The notes below the pieces were generated by a model. The model did no database searches, was not told the DNA's origin, and worked only from the letters and a program-made list of their open reading frames with translations. The translations under genes and the position numbers were made by a program. From contig CAUJHJ010000031.1 in the NCBI GenBank assembly GCA_963204835.1, positions 1-64,000 of the forward strand: 64,000 nucleotides of DNA, written 5' to 3'. Position 1 is the first letter of the stretch. Each line of letters opens with the position of its first letter. Source of the DNA: Pseudomonadota bacterium. GTDB taxonomy: Bacteria; Pseudomonadota; Gammaproteobacteria; Steroidobacterales; Steroidobacteraceae. This document shows positions 47,103 through 55,263 of the stretch, one piece after another.

Positions 47103-48999
47103 GCCCGCCGCGCGCAGGCTCGACGTCATCTGCCTCGGGCGGGCCGCCGTCGATCTCTATGGCCAGCAGCTCGGCGGGCGCTTCGAGGAAGTGCAGACCT
47201 TTGCCAAGTACCTCGGCGGGTCCTCGGCGAACGTCGCGTTCGGACTCGCGCGGCTCGGGTCGCGGTCCTCGATGCTCTCGCGCGTGGGCGATGAGCAGAT
47301 GGGCCGCTTCGTGCGCGAGGCGCTGGCCGGCGCCGGGGTCGACGTCAGTCATCTCGCGACCGATCCGCAGCGCCTGACCGCGCTCGTGCTGCTCGGCATC
47401 TGCGGGCGCGATGAGTACCCGCATATTTTCTATCGCGAGCAATGCGCCGACATGGGCCTCGACGCAGGGGACTTCGACGCCGGTTACATCGCCTCGAGCC
47501 GCCTGCTCGCGATCACCGGCACGCACCTGTCGACCACGGGCACCGCCGCCGCCGTGATGAAGGCTGTTGGGCTCGCGCGCGCGCACGGCACCCGGGTCGT
47601 GTTCGACATCGACTATCGCCCGGTGCTGTGGGGACTCGCGAACGCGGGCGATGGCGCGAACCGCTTCGTCGCCTCGGCCACGGTCACGGCACGCATGGAG
47701 CCGCTGCTCGCCCACTGTGACCTCATCGTCGGCACCGAAGAGGAAATCCGCATCGCCGGCGGATGCGAGGACACCGACCAGGCACTCGAGGCGATCCGCG
47801 CAGCGAGTGAAGCCACGCTGGTCGTCAAACGCGGTGCCGCCGGCTGCACCGTCTACCCACCCGACGGCGGCCCGATCGTCGTCGGGGGCTTCGGGGTCGA
47901 GCCGCTCAACACGCTCGGCGCAGGCGATGCCTTCCTCGCCGGCCTGCTCCACGGCCACTTGTCGGGCGACGACTGGCGGCGCGCAGCGACGCTCGGCAAC
48001 GCCTGCGGCGCACTCGTTGTGTCGCGCCATGGCTGCGCGCCCGCGATGCCCGGCCGCCTGGAACTCGAGGACTTCCTCGCACGCGCCGCCAGCGTGCCGC
48101 GCCCCGACCTCGACCCACGCCTCACGCAGCTGCACGATGCCACCACGACCCGTCGCCCGCGCCGCGACCTGTACGTGCTCGCCTTTGATCACAGGCGCCA
48201 GCTGGAGCAGCTCGCGGCGGGCGCGGGCCAGCCGCTCGCGCGCATCGATCGCCTTAAGGGCCTGGTCGCCGACGCCGTCGAGCGGGTTGCGGACCGCGTG
48301 CCCTGCGGCGACCGCCTCGGCGTGATCGTCGACGATCGCTATGGCGAATCGGTTCTCCAGCGCATGACGCGCGCGGGTTACTGGGTGGGCCGAGCAATCG
48401 AGATACCGGGCTCACGGCCGCTCGAGCTCGAGCCGCGCAACCACAGCGGCCTGCCGTTGCTCGCCTGGCCGGCGGGCCACGTGGTCAAGTGCCTCGTCTT
48501 CTATCATCCTGACGATCCGCCCGAGCTGCGGCTCGCGCAGGAGGAGAGGATCGTCGAGCTGTGGCGCGATACCGCCGCGCTCGGTCGCGAACTGCTGCTC
48601 GAAATCATCGCCGGCGGCCGCGGGCACCGCGTCGACGAGCACACGGTCGCACGTGCGCTGCGCCGCTTCTATCATCTCGGCGTATCGCCCGCGTGGTGGA
48701 AGCTCGAACCGCCTGCCGCAGCCGCCTGGCCGCACATCGAAGCCGCCATCGCGGAACACGACCCGCACTGCAACGGCGTCTTGCTGCTCGGGCTCGACGC
48801 GCCCGAAGCGCAGCTGCGCGCCTCGTTCGAGCGCGCCGCGCCGCATGCCATCTGCCGCGGCTTCGCGGTCGGCCGCAGCATCTTCGGCCAGCCGGCACGC
48901 GACTGGATGCATGGCACGCTCGACGACGCCGCCGTGGTCGTGGAAATTGCCACGCGCTACGAGCGCATGATCGACGCGTGGCGTAGTCTGCGACCATGA
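47095..48999 (+). CDS. iolC: 5-dehydro-2-deoxygluconokinase / phosphogluconate aldolase fusion (IolC-IolJ)
   Basis: A 634-residue two-domain enzyme. The N-terminal PfkB kinase (about 1-330) has YLGGSSANVAFGLARLG near 40 and the ATP/catalytic loop NTLGAGDAFLAGLLHG near 270; it phosphorylates 5-dehydro-2-deoxygluconate. The C-terminal domain (about 345-630, LYVLAFDHRRQLEQL to RYERMIDAWRSL) is the DUF2090 aldolase type. It splits the 6-phosphate into dihydroxyacetone phosphate and malonate semialdehyde, replacing IolJ. The fusion is known in many proteobacteria. It overlaps iolB by eight bases and iolD by four (ATGA). Confidence 0.93.
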   Translation: MTEPAARRLDVICLGRAAVDLYGQQLGGRFEEVQTFAKYLGGSSANVAFGLARLGSRSSMLSRVGDEQMGRFVREALAGAGVDVSHLATDPQRLTALVLLGICGRDEYPHIFYREQCADMGLDAGDFDAGYIASSRLLAITGTHLSTTGTAAAVMKAVGLARAHGTRVVFDIDYRPVLWGLANAGDGANRFVASATVTARMEPLLAHCDLIVGTEEEIRIAGGCEDTDQALEAIRAASEATLVVKRGAAGCTVYPPDGGPIVVGGFGVEPLNTLGAGDAFLAGLLHGHLSGDDWRRAATLGNACGALVVSRHGCAPAMPGRLELEDFLARAASVPRPDLDPRLTQLHDATTTRRPRRDLYVLAFDHRRQLEQLAAGAGQPLARIDRLKGLVADAVERVADRVPCGDRLGVIVDDRYGESVLQRMTRAGYWVGRAIEIPGSRPLELEPRNHSGLPLLAWPAGHVVKCLVFYHPDDPPELRLAQEERIVELWRDTAALGRELLLEIIAGGRGHRVDEHTVARALRRFYHLGVSPAWWKLEPPAAAAWPHIEAAIAEHDPHCNGVLLLGLDAPEAQLRASFERAAPHAICRGFAVGRSIFGQPARDWMHGTLDDAAVVVEIATRYERMIDAWRSLRP

Positions 49000-50819
49000 G
49001 ACGGATCCGGCTCACCATGGCGCAGGCGGTGGTGCGATATCTCGCCGCGCAGCGCACGCGAATCGACGGTGAGGAATGGCCGCTGTTCGCCGGGATGTTT
49101 GCCATTTTCGGCCACGGCAATGTTGCCGGCCTCGGCGAGGCGCTACAGGACATGGGACGCGCACTGCCCGTCTATCGCGCCCACAACGAGCAGGCCATGG
49201 CGCACGCCGCGATCGCCTTCGCCAAGGCGAGCCGGCGGCGCCGGATGATGGCCTGCACCACTTCGATCGGGCCGGGCGCGACCAACATGGTGACAGCTGC
49301 CGCGCTCGCCCATGTGAACCGCCTGCCGGTCCTGCTGCTGCCTGGCGAGACCTTCGCGGGTCGCGAGCCCGATCCAGTGCTGCAGCAGATCGAGGATTTC
49401 GGCGACCCGACCGTGAGCGCGAACGACTGCTTCCGACCCGTTTCACGCTACTGGGACCGCATAACGCGCCCCGGCCAGCTGCTCTCGTCGCTGCCGCAAG
49501 CGCTGTCGCTGCTCACCGATTCCGCCGACTGCGGCCCGGTGACGCTGGCGCTGCCGCAGGACGTGCAGGCCGAGGCCTTCGATTACCCCGCCGCGTTCTT
49601 CGAACCGCAATGGCACGAGAGCGCGCGTCCCGGGCCGGATCGCGGGCAGCTGCGGCGCGCGACGGAGCTTATCGCCGCGGCGAAGCGGCCGCTGATCGTC
49701 GCCGGCGGCGGCGTGCTCTACTCCGGGGCCTGCGAGGCGCTCGCCGCGTTTGCGACCGCGCGTGCCATTCCCGTATGTGAAACCCAGGCAGGCAAGGGCG
49801 CGCTCGCATGGGATCACCCCTGCAACACGGGCTCGGTCGGCGTCACGGGCACGGGCGCGGCCAACGCGCTTGCCGTCGAGGCCGACCTCGTGATCGCGAT
49901 CGGCACGCGCCTCGCTGACTTCACCACCGGCTCGGCACGCCTGATCCCGCGCGAAGGCAGCCGGCTGCTCTCGCTCAATGTCTGTCGCCACGATGCCGTC
50001 AAGCGCGGCGCGGTGGCGCTGCAGGCTGACGCCCTGCGCGGCCTCGAAGAACTCGGCGCGGCACTTTCCGGCGCGCGCCCGACGGCCCAGTGGCTGGCCG
50101 TGGCGAACGCCCGCGTGAAGGAGTGGAGCGCGGCGCGCGACGCGGCGGTCGCCGCGCGCACCGGGCAGCGTGCTTCCGACGCCGAGGTCCTCGACGTGGC
50201 AAATCGCGTGGGCGGCACGCGCGCCACCGTCGTCTGCGCCGCGGGCGGCCTTCCGGGCGAGCTGCACAAGCTGTGGCGCGCGAGCGGCCCCGGCGCCTAC
50301 CACGTCGAGTACGGCTATTCCTGCATGGGCTACGAGATCGCGGGCGCACTCGGCGTGAAGCTCGCGCAGCCCGGGCGCGACGTGCTCGTGCTGGTCGGCG
50401 ACGGCAGCTACCTGATGATGAACTCGGAGATCGCCACCTCGATCGCGCTCGGGCTGAAGCTCACGATCGTGCTGCTCGACAACCGGGGCTTCGGCTGCAT
50501 CAACCGGCTGCAGGCCGCCTGCGGCGGCGATGCCTTCAACAACCTCCTCGAAGATGCGGCGCCGAAGGTCGACTTCGTTGCACATGCCCGCGCGCTCGGC
50601 GCTCAAGCCGAGAAGGCCGAAAGCCTGGCTGCGCTCGGTCCCGCGCTCGAGCGCGCGCTCGCGGCCGCGCGCACCGCCGTGGTCGTGATCGACACCGACC
50701 CGGCGCATTCCACGGCGGCGGGGGGCAGCTGGTGGAACGTGCCGGTCGCGGAGGTCTCCACCAGCCCGCGTGTGCGCGAGGCGCATGTGGATTACCGCCG
50801 GCAGCTGGACGAATCATGA
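48996..50819 (+). CDS. iolD: 3D-(3,5/4)-trihydroxycyclohexane-1,2-dione hydrolase
   Basis: A 607-residue thiamine-diphosphate enzyme. Start region LTMAQAVVRYLAAQR, then FGHGNVAGLGEAL and the catalytic Glu in YRAHNEQAMAH (about 65). The C-terminal ThDP-binding motif is GDGSYLMMNSEIATS...LLDNRGFGCINRLQ (about 468-510). It cleaves the six-membered ring dione to 5-deoxy-glucuronate. It is coupled by ATGA to iolCJ upstream and iolE downstream. Confidence 0.96.
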   Translation: MRRIRLTMAQAVVRYLAAQRTRIDGEEWPLFAGMFAIFGHGNVAGLGEALQDMGRALPVYRAHNEQAMAHAAIAFAKASRRRRMMACTTSIGPGATNMVTAAALAHVNRLPVLLLPGETFAGREPDPVLQQIEDFGDPTVSANDCFRPVSRYWDRITRPGQLLSSLPQALSLLTDSADCGPVTLALPQDVQAEAFDYPAAFFEPQWHESARPGPDRGQLRRATELIAAAKRPLIVAGGGVLYSGACEALAAFATARAIPVCETQAGKGALAWDHPCNTGSVGVTGTGAANALAVEADLVIAIGTRLADFTTGSARLIPREGSRLLSLNVCRHDAVKRGAVALQADALRGLEELGAALSGARPTAQWLAVANARVKEWSAARDAAVAARTGQRASDAEVLDVANRVGGTRATVVCAAGGLPGELHKLWRASGPGAYHVEYGYSCMGYEIAGALGVKLAQPGRDVLVLVGDGSYLMMNSEIATSIALGLKLTIVLLDNRGFGCINRLQAACGGDAFNNLLEDAAPKVDFVAHARALGAQAEKAESLAALGPALERALAAARTAVVVIDTDPAHSTAAGGSWWNVPVAEVSTSPRVREAHVDYRRQLDES

Positions 50820-51715
50820 CGATCCGCCTTGGCATCAATCCCATCGGCTGGACCAACGACGACCTGCCGGCGCTCGGTGACGACATCCCGCTCGAGACCT
50901 GCCTCGACGAGGCGCGCGCCGCGGGATTCGCGGGCGTCGAGCTCGGGCGCAAGTTCCCGCGCGAGCCGCGTGCCCTCGCCGCCGTGCTCGCGCGGCACGA
51001 GCTCGCGCTCGTCTCCGGCTGGTACAGCCTGCGACTGCTCGAGCGCGATGCGGACGCGGAATACGCAGCGATGGCGTCCCATTTCGCGCTGCTGAAGGCG
51101 CTCGGCGCCGGTGTGATGGTCGTCTGCGAAGTGACTGGCTGCATCCACGGCGACCTGCGCGCGCGACTCTCGCGCCGGCCGCACCTGCCGCCGCGGCGAT
51201 GGCGAGAGTTCGGCGCGCGGCTGACGCGCCTCGCGCAACGGATGCGCGGCGCCGGCCTGCGCATGGCTTACCACCACCACATGGGAACGGTGGTGCAATC
51301 GGGGGCTGATGTCGAAGCACTGCTGGAACACACCGGGCCCGAAGTGGAGTTGCTGCTCGACACCGGGCACCTGAGCTTCGCAGGTGAGGACCCCGTGCGC
51401 GTCGCGGCCGCCCACGCGTCCCGCATCGCGCATGTGCACTGCAAGGACGTGCGGCCCGCCGCGCTCGCCCGGGCGTTGAACCGCGACGCGAGCTTCCTCG
51501 ATGCCGTGCTGATGGGCGTGTTCACCGTGCCGGGCGACGGCTGCGTGGACTATCCGGCCGTGCTCGGCCCGCTGGCGCGCGCGGGATACTCCGGCTGGCT
51601 GGTCGTGGAGGCCGAGCAGGACCCCGCGATCGCAATCCCTTCGCTGCAGGCCAGGCGGGCGCAGGACTATCTCGCGCGAGCCGCCCTGCCGATCTTCGAT
51701 GGAGAAGCCCGTTGA
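50816..51715 (+). CDS. iolE: Myo-inosose-2 dehydratase
   Basis: A 299-residue AP-endonuclease/xylose-isomerase-fold enzyme beginning with the IolE hallmark LGINPIGWTNDDLPALGDDIPLETCLDEA. Metal ligands are expected in ELGRKFP, YHHHMGTVV, LLDTGHLSFAG, HVHCKDVR and VEAEQDPA. It removes water from scyllo-inosose to give the trihydroxycyclohexane-dione. The PhoD-like phosphatase gene begins inside its stop codon (TTGA), which ties phosphate release to inositol catabolism. Confidence 0.95.
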   Translation: MTIRLGINPIGWTNDDLPALGDDIPLETCLDEARAAGFAGVELGRKFPREPRALAAVLARHELALVSGWYSLRLLERDADAEYAAMASHFALLKALGAGVMVVCEVTGCIHGDLRARLSRRPHLPPRRWREFGARLTRLAQRMRGAGLRMAYHHHMGTVVQSGADVEALLEHTGPEVELLLDTGHLSFAGEDPVRVAAAHASRIAHVHCKDVRPAALARALNRDASFLDAVLMGVFTVPGDGCVDYPAVLGPLARAGYSGWLVVEAEQDPAIAIPSLQARRAQDYLARAALPIFDGEAR

Positions 51716-53067
51716 CCGACTCCCTGCGCCGTCGCCTGCTCGGAACCGCCGCGGGCAGCGCGGGCCTCGCATTGATGCCGTGGCGGGCGGGGGGCGCGCC
51801 GCGCGGCTATCCGCGCCTGCTGCAAGGTCCGATGGTGGGCGACACCGGACCGCGGCACCTCACGATCTGGGGACGCGCGAACGGGCCCTATCCGCTGTCG
51901 GTGGAGTACTCGGCCGACCGCGATTTCGCCAGGCCGCAGCGGAGCGTCGCGGTACCCACTACCACCGCGGGAGACTTCGCCGCTGTCGTGCGCATCGAAG
52001 GCCTCGAACCCGGCACTCGCTACTGGTACCGGGTTCTCGTCGATGGCATCGTCGATCGCTACAAGCCGGTGCCGTTCGCCGCGCGCACCACGCCGGCAGG
52101 ACCGGCGGACGTCCGGGTCGCCTTCGGATCCTGCGCGCGCATTGCGCGCGACGCCGTGCAGCGCATCTTCGATGTCGTGGTACGTGAATCGCCCGACCTC
52201 TTCCTCTGGCTCGGCGACAACGTGTACGCGGACTCGGAGGCACCCGAAGCGATCGCGGATGAGTATCGGCGCCAGCGCGAAGTGCACTCGTTGCAGCCAC
52301 TGATCCGTTCCGTACCCCAGCTCGCCATCTGGGACGACCACGACTTCGGCTACAACAACAGCGACGGCACCTCGCCCTACAAGGACGCCTCACTCGCCAC
52401 GTTCAGGAACTACTGGGCCAACCCGTCCTACGGCCTGCCCGAAGCCCCGGGTGTGTTCTTCGCGAAGCAGTTCGGCGGCATCGACTTCTTCATGCTCGAC
52501 GGGCGCTACTACCGCTCGCCGAATGACGCGCCGGACGGGCCCGGCAAGCACTTCCTCGGACCCGCACAGGGCGCCTGGCTGCGCGAACAGCTGCGGGCGA
52601 GCCGCGCACCGTTCAAGATGCTCGTGTGCGGCAGCGGCTGGTCGATGGCGGACGGCCCCGAGGGCGACACCTGGGCGGCCTTCCGCACCGAGCGCGACGC
52701 CCTGTTCGACTTCATTCGCGACGAGAAGATCGGTGGCGTCGTGTGCCTGTCGGGCGACAGCCACGTCGGCGAGCTGAACTGCATCCCGTGGTCCGCGCGC
52801 GGTGGCTACGACATCTACGACCTCGTGAGCTCACCGCTCGCGCAGTCGCCCGCCACGTCCTGGGTCAGGCAGCATCCCGAGTTGCGCCTGCGCGATGTCT
52901 ACGCAGGCGGCGCCAATTTCGGCATGCTGCATTTCACCGCGGAACCCTCGCCGTCGCTCACCTTCACGCTGTTCGACGAATGGGGCCTGACGCCCTGGAA
53001 GCCGCTGCACCTGGCGCCGCAGGAGCTCGTGAACGGGGTGGTGAGCTGGAAGTCGAAGGCTGAGTAA
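51712..53067 (+). CDS. PhoD-like alkaline phosphatase, exported
   Basis: A 451-residue protein with an N-terminal twin-arginine-type signal (SLRRRLLGTAAGSAG), a fibronectin-like PhoD N-domain (about 35-130) and a metallophosphoesterase domain. Metal motifs are VAFGSCARI, LWLGDNVYAD, WDDHDFGYNNSDG and CLSGDSHVGEL. It is a phosphomono- or diesterase, probably Tat-exported to the periplasm. TTG start at 51712 with GGAGAA five bases before it, overlapping the iolE stop. Being coupled to the inositol genes, it probably removes phosphate from inositol phosphates. Gene symbol left open because other PhoD-family members differ in substrate. Confidence 0.9.
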   Translation: MTDSLRRRLLGTAAGSAGLALMPWRAGGAPRGYPRLLQGPMVGDTGPRHLTIWGRANGPYPLSVEYSADRDFARPQRSVAVPTTTAGDFAAVVRIEGLEPGTRYWYRVLVDGIVDRYKPVPFAARTTPAGPADVRVAFGSCARIARDAVQRIFDVVVRESPDLFLWLGDNVYADSEAPEAIADEYRRQREVHSLQPLIRSVPQLAIWDDHDFGYNNSDGTSPYKDASLATFRNYWANPSYGLPEAPGVFFAKQFGGIDFFMLDGRYYRSPNDAPDGPGKHFLGPAQGAWLREQLRASRAPFKMLVCGSGWSMADGPEGDTWAAFRTERDALFDFIRDEKIGGVVCLSGDSHVGELNCIPWSARGGYDIYDLVSSPLAQSPATSWVRQHPELRLRDVYAGGANFGMLHFTAEPSPSLTFTLFDEWGLTPWKPLHLAPQELVNGVVSWKSKAE

Positions 53068-53091
53068 CGCGGGTAGCGGGCCACAAGCCAC

Positions 53092-55176
53092 CTATCGCAA
53101 TCCCAGCGCCCGCTCCACCGCATCCCACGGCACGTACTTGAAGTTCTGCGACTCGCCCGGCGTGATGTTGCGGCCATCCTGCACGACGAGCAGGCCATGC
53201 GGGAATCGCGACCCGAGCGGGGCGCTCGAGACATCGAGGCCGTCGGTCTCCGAGGCGCCATCGATGCCGAGGGCATCATTGGCGACAATGGAGAAAAAGC
53301 CGACGAACTCATTGGCGCCTTCGCGGCGGAACACGGCGTAGTTGTCGGCGCCCTGGTTCGAGAGCACGAGATAGCCCGTGCCACCGGGTCCGGCCCAGAG
53401 GCCGATGCCTTCGGCGTCGTCGGTGAGCCCGCCGGGTCCGACCTTGCCGATCGCCCGGCGCGCATCGCCACCGTCCGGCTCTGCCGAGTAGCGCCACACC
53501 GCGACATCCTCTTCCGACACATAGAGCGCGCCCGTCGCATCGTCGGCGACACAGCCTTCCGCCAGCGAGCCGACCTTGAAGCTGCGCACCGCTTCGGCCC
53601 GAACCTTGCTCCCCGCCGCGACCAGCCGCCACTGCTTCATCGTGCCCGTGTCCTCATTGTCGTTCACGAAGACAAAGGTCTCGCCGCTCTTGGCGCTGCG
53701 ATACATGCAGAGGCCGTATGGATCGGCGAGCCCCGTCGAGACCACGCCATCGGCCACGTCCACGAGCCGGCGCGCGGCGGCATCGACGCGATAGAGCGCG
53801 ATGCCCTTGGTGGTGCGATTTGACGCTGCAACGAGCGCCACCGGCTTGCCGCCGAGCAGGAAGCCCCCGCGCAGGTCGACATTGTTCATGCGGCCATCCG
53901 GCAGGACCTGCAGCCGCCTGCCACTGAGGTCGTAGACATCGAGGCCGCGCTTCTTGTTGGTTCCGATGACGAGCGAACGCGAAGGATCGGTGGGATGCAC
54001 CCAGATCGCAGGATCGTCGGCCGCATCGCCGAAAGTCCCGGTCGGCTCGCTCTCCGCGACCGGCATGACTGTGCGCGCGGTCGGTGCAGGCGGATTGCGC
54101 GGATCGACACCCGCGGCGCTCGCGAGACCGAGCGCGGCCGCTATGTCGTCCCAGGCCGCCAGCTTGATGTTGCCGGCTCCGTCATCATTCTCCTCGTCGA
54201 ATGCCGCGATCAGGCCACCTTTCGAGCCCGCGAGCGGGAAGGCCACCGCCGCAAGGCCCTCGCTCTCGCCGACTTCATCGACGCTGGTTGCGGCGCCGAT
54301 CCGGAAGCTGCCCAGCCACTCGCCGCTATCGACCGCATATACATTGAAGCGCGGGGCAGCCACGTCCGCCGCGAGGAGGTAGGCGTGCGTCGCGTCGGCA
54401 CGGTAGAGGCCGAGCCCCTTCACTTCCTTCTCGATGTGCCCGCGCGGCGCGACGAGATCGACGGCTTGACGCTCCGCATCCGTCTCAGGCTCGGCCGAAA
54501 GGCGCCAGATGCCGACCTTCTCCTCGGCGACGAACAGCGTGCGGGTCGCATCGTCGACCGCACAGTATCCCGCCCCGACGCCGACCGGGATGCTGCGCAC
54601 GAGGCGGCCCTGCACGACGCCGCCGCGCGCGGTCAGCTGCCACTGCTGCACGGCGCCCTCGACGGTCGCGAAAGCGTAGTGCAGCCCGGTATCGGGACTG
54701 CGGTAGGTACAGAGTCCCGTGACTTCGCCGTGCACCGGCATGGGCTCGGGCGACACGCGCCGCGGCTCGAGGCTTGCCGGATCGATCGTCAGCGCCACCA
54801 GTGAGCCGCTCGCCCGGTCGGCCGCCACCACGAGGCCCGTGGCGCCCCCTCCTTCCGCTCCATTGCCCATCGCGAAACCGTACGTCACGGCGACGAAATC
54901 CGGCTCGATGGCCGTGAATGCACCGATGCGACGACCGCTGAGATCGAACAGTTCGAGGCCCGCCGTGCCTGCGGTGCCCAGCACCAGGCTGCGCGCTGCA
55001 TCGGCCGCCAGCCAGAACGCCACGTCGTTGCCGTCATTCTGCGTGTTCGCGGCGGTTTCCGCGCGTGCGGCGACGACGGCTTCGCGTGGTGCCGGCGCAG
55101 CGGGAACGCCGGGCGGCGGGCTGTCGCAGGCGGTTGCCGCAAGGATGCAGAGGGCGGAGGCGAGAGGCTTGCGCAT
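53092..55176 (-). CDS. Two-domain beta-propeller phytase, lipoprotein
   Basis: A 694-residue protein with a lipoprotein signal (lipobox ATAC, C17). Two beta-propeller phytase domains follow. The second (about 345-694) has the full signature DDPAIWVHPTDPSRSLVIGTNKKRGLDVYDLSG and acidic Ca-binding segments such as NDNEDTG and TDDAEGIGLW. The first (about 45-340) has an eroded version (NDGNDVAFWLAADAARSLVLGT). In known dual-domain enzymes the C-terminal domain hydrolyses phytate and the incomplete N-terminal one aids it on lower inositol phosphates. It would act at the cell surface or in the periplasm. It is divergent from the antiporter gene and converges on the PhoD-like gene. ATG 55176 is chosen for the lipoprotein signal. 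Confidence 0.92.
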   Translation of the reverse strand: MRKPLASALCILAATACDSPPPGVPAAPAPREAVVAARAETAANTQNDGNDVAFWLAADAARSLVLGTAGTAGLELFDLSGRRIGAFTAIEPDFVAVTYGFAMGNGAEGGGATGLVVAADRASGSLVALTIDPASLEPRRVSPEPMPVHGEVTGLCTYRSPDTGLHYAFATVEGAVQQWQLTARGGVVQGRLVRSIPVGVGAGYCAVDDATRTLFVAEEKVGIWRLSAEPETDAERQAVDLVAPRGHIEKEVKGLGLYRADATHAYLLAADVAAPRFNVYAVDSGEWLGSFRIGAATSVDEVGESEGLAAVAFPLAGSKGGLIAAFDEENDDGAGNIKLAAWDDIAAALGLASAAGVDPRNPPAPTARTVMPVAESEPTGTFGDAADDPAIWVHPTDPSRSLVIGTNKKRGLDVYDLSGRRLQVLPDGRMNNVDLRGGFLLGGKPVALVAASNRTTKGIALYRVDAAARRLVDVADGVVSTGLADPYGLCMYRSAKSGETFVFVNDNEDTGTMKQWRLVAAGSKVRAEAVRSFKVGSLAEGCVADDATGALYVSEEDVAVWRYSAEPDGGDARRAIGKVGPGGLTDDAEGIGLWAGPGGTGYLVLSNQGADNYAVFRREGANEFVGFFSIVANDALGIDGASETDGLDVSSAPLGSRFPHGLLVVQDGRNITPGESQNFKYVPWDAVERALGLR

Positions 55177-55192
55177 GGCGGGAAACCCGTTG

Positions 55193-55208
55193 TGGAAAAA
55201 ATTTTCTA
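55193..55208. promoter_or_regulatory. IolR-type operator, site 5
   Basis: TGGAA-AAAATT-TTCTA has one mismatch to TGGAA-N6-TTCCA and the same flanks as site 2. It lies in the 83-bp divergent region between the phytase and the MFS antiporter, over the predicted phytase transcription start, so both genes would join the inositol regulon. Confidence 0.65.
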
Positions 55209-55215
55209 TCAAGGT

Positions 55216-55244
55216 ATCATAGTAGAAATGTCGTTTCATTCCAA
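55216..55244 (-). promoter_or_regulatory. Candidate promoter of the phytase gene
   Basis: On the minus strand TTGGAA (55244-55239), 17 bases, TATGAT (55221-55216); the -10 matches five of six. Transcription would begin near 55209, directly at operator site 5. On the plus strand TATCAT (55215-55220) could serve the antiporter gene, but its -35 is poor. Confidence 0.45.
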
Positions 55245-55263
55245 ACCGGAAGCCGGGGCGTGA
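55228..55263 (+). CDS. Possible 11-codon leader ORF before the MFS gene
   Basis: ATG at 55228 opens an 11-codon frame (MSFHSKPEAGA) whose TGA overlaps the GTG start of the antiporter gene as GTGA. The geometry is that of translational coupling, but no ribosome site is visible before the ATG, so it may be chance. Confidence 0.2.
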   Translation: MSFHSKPEAGA

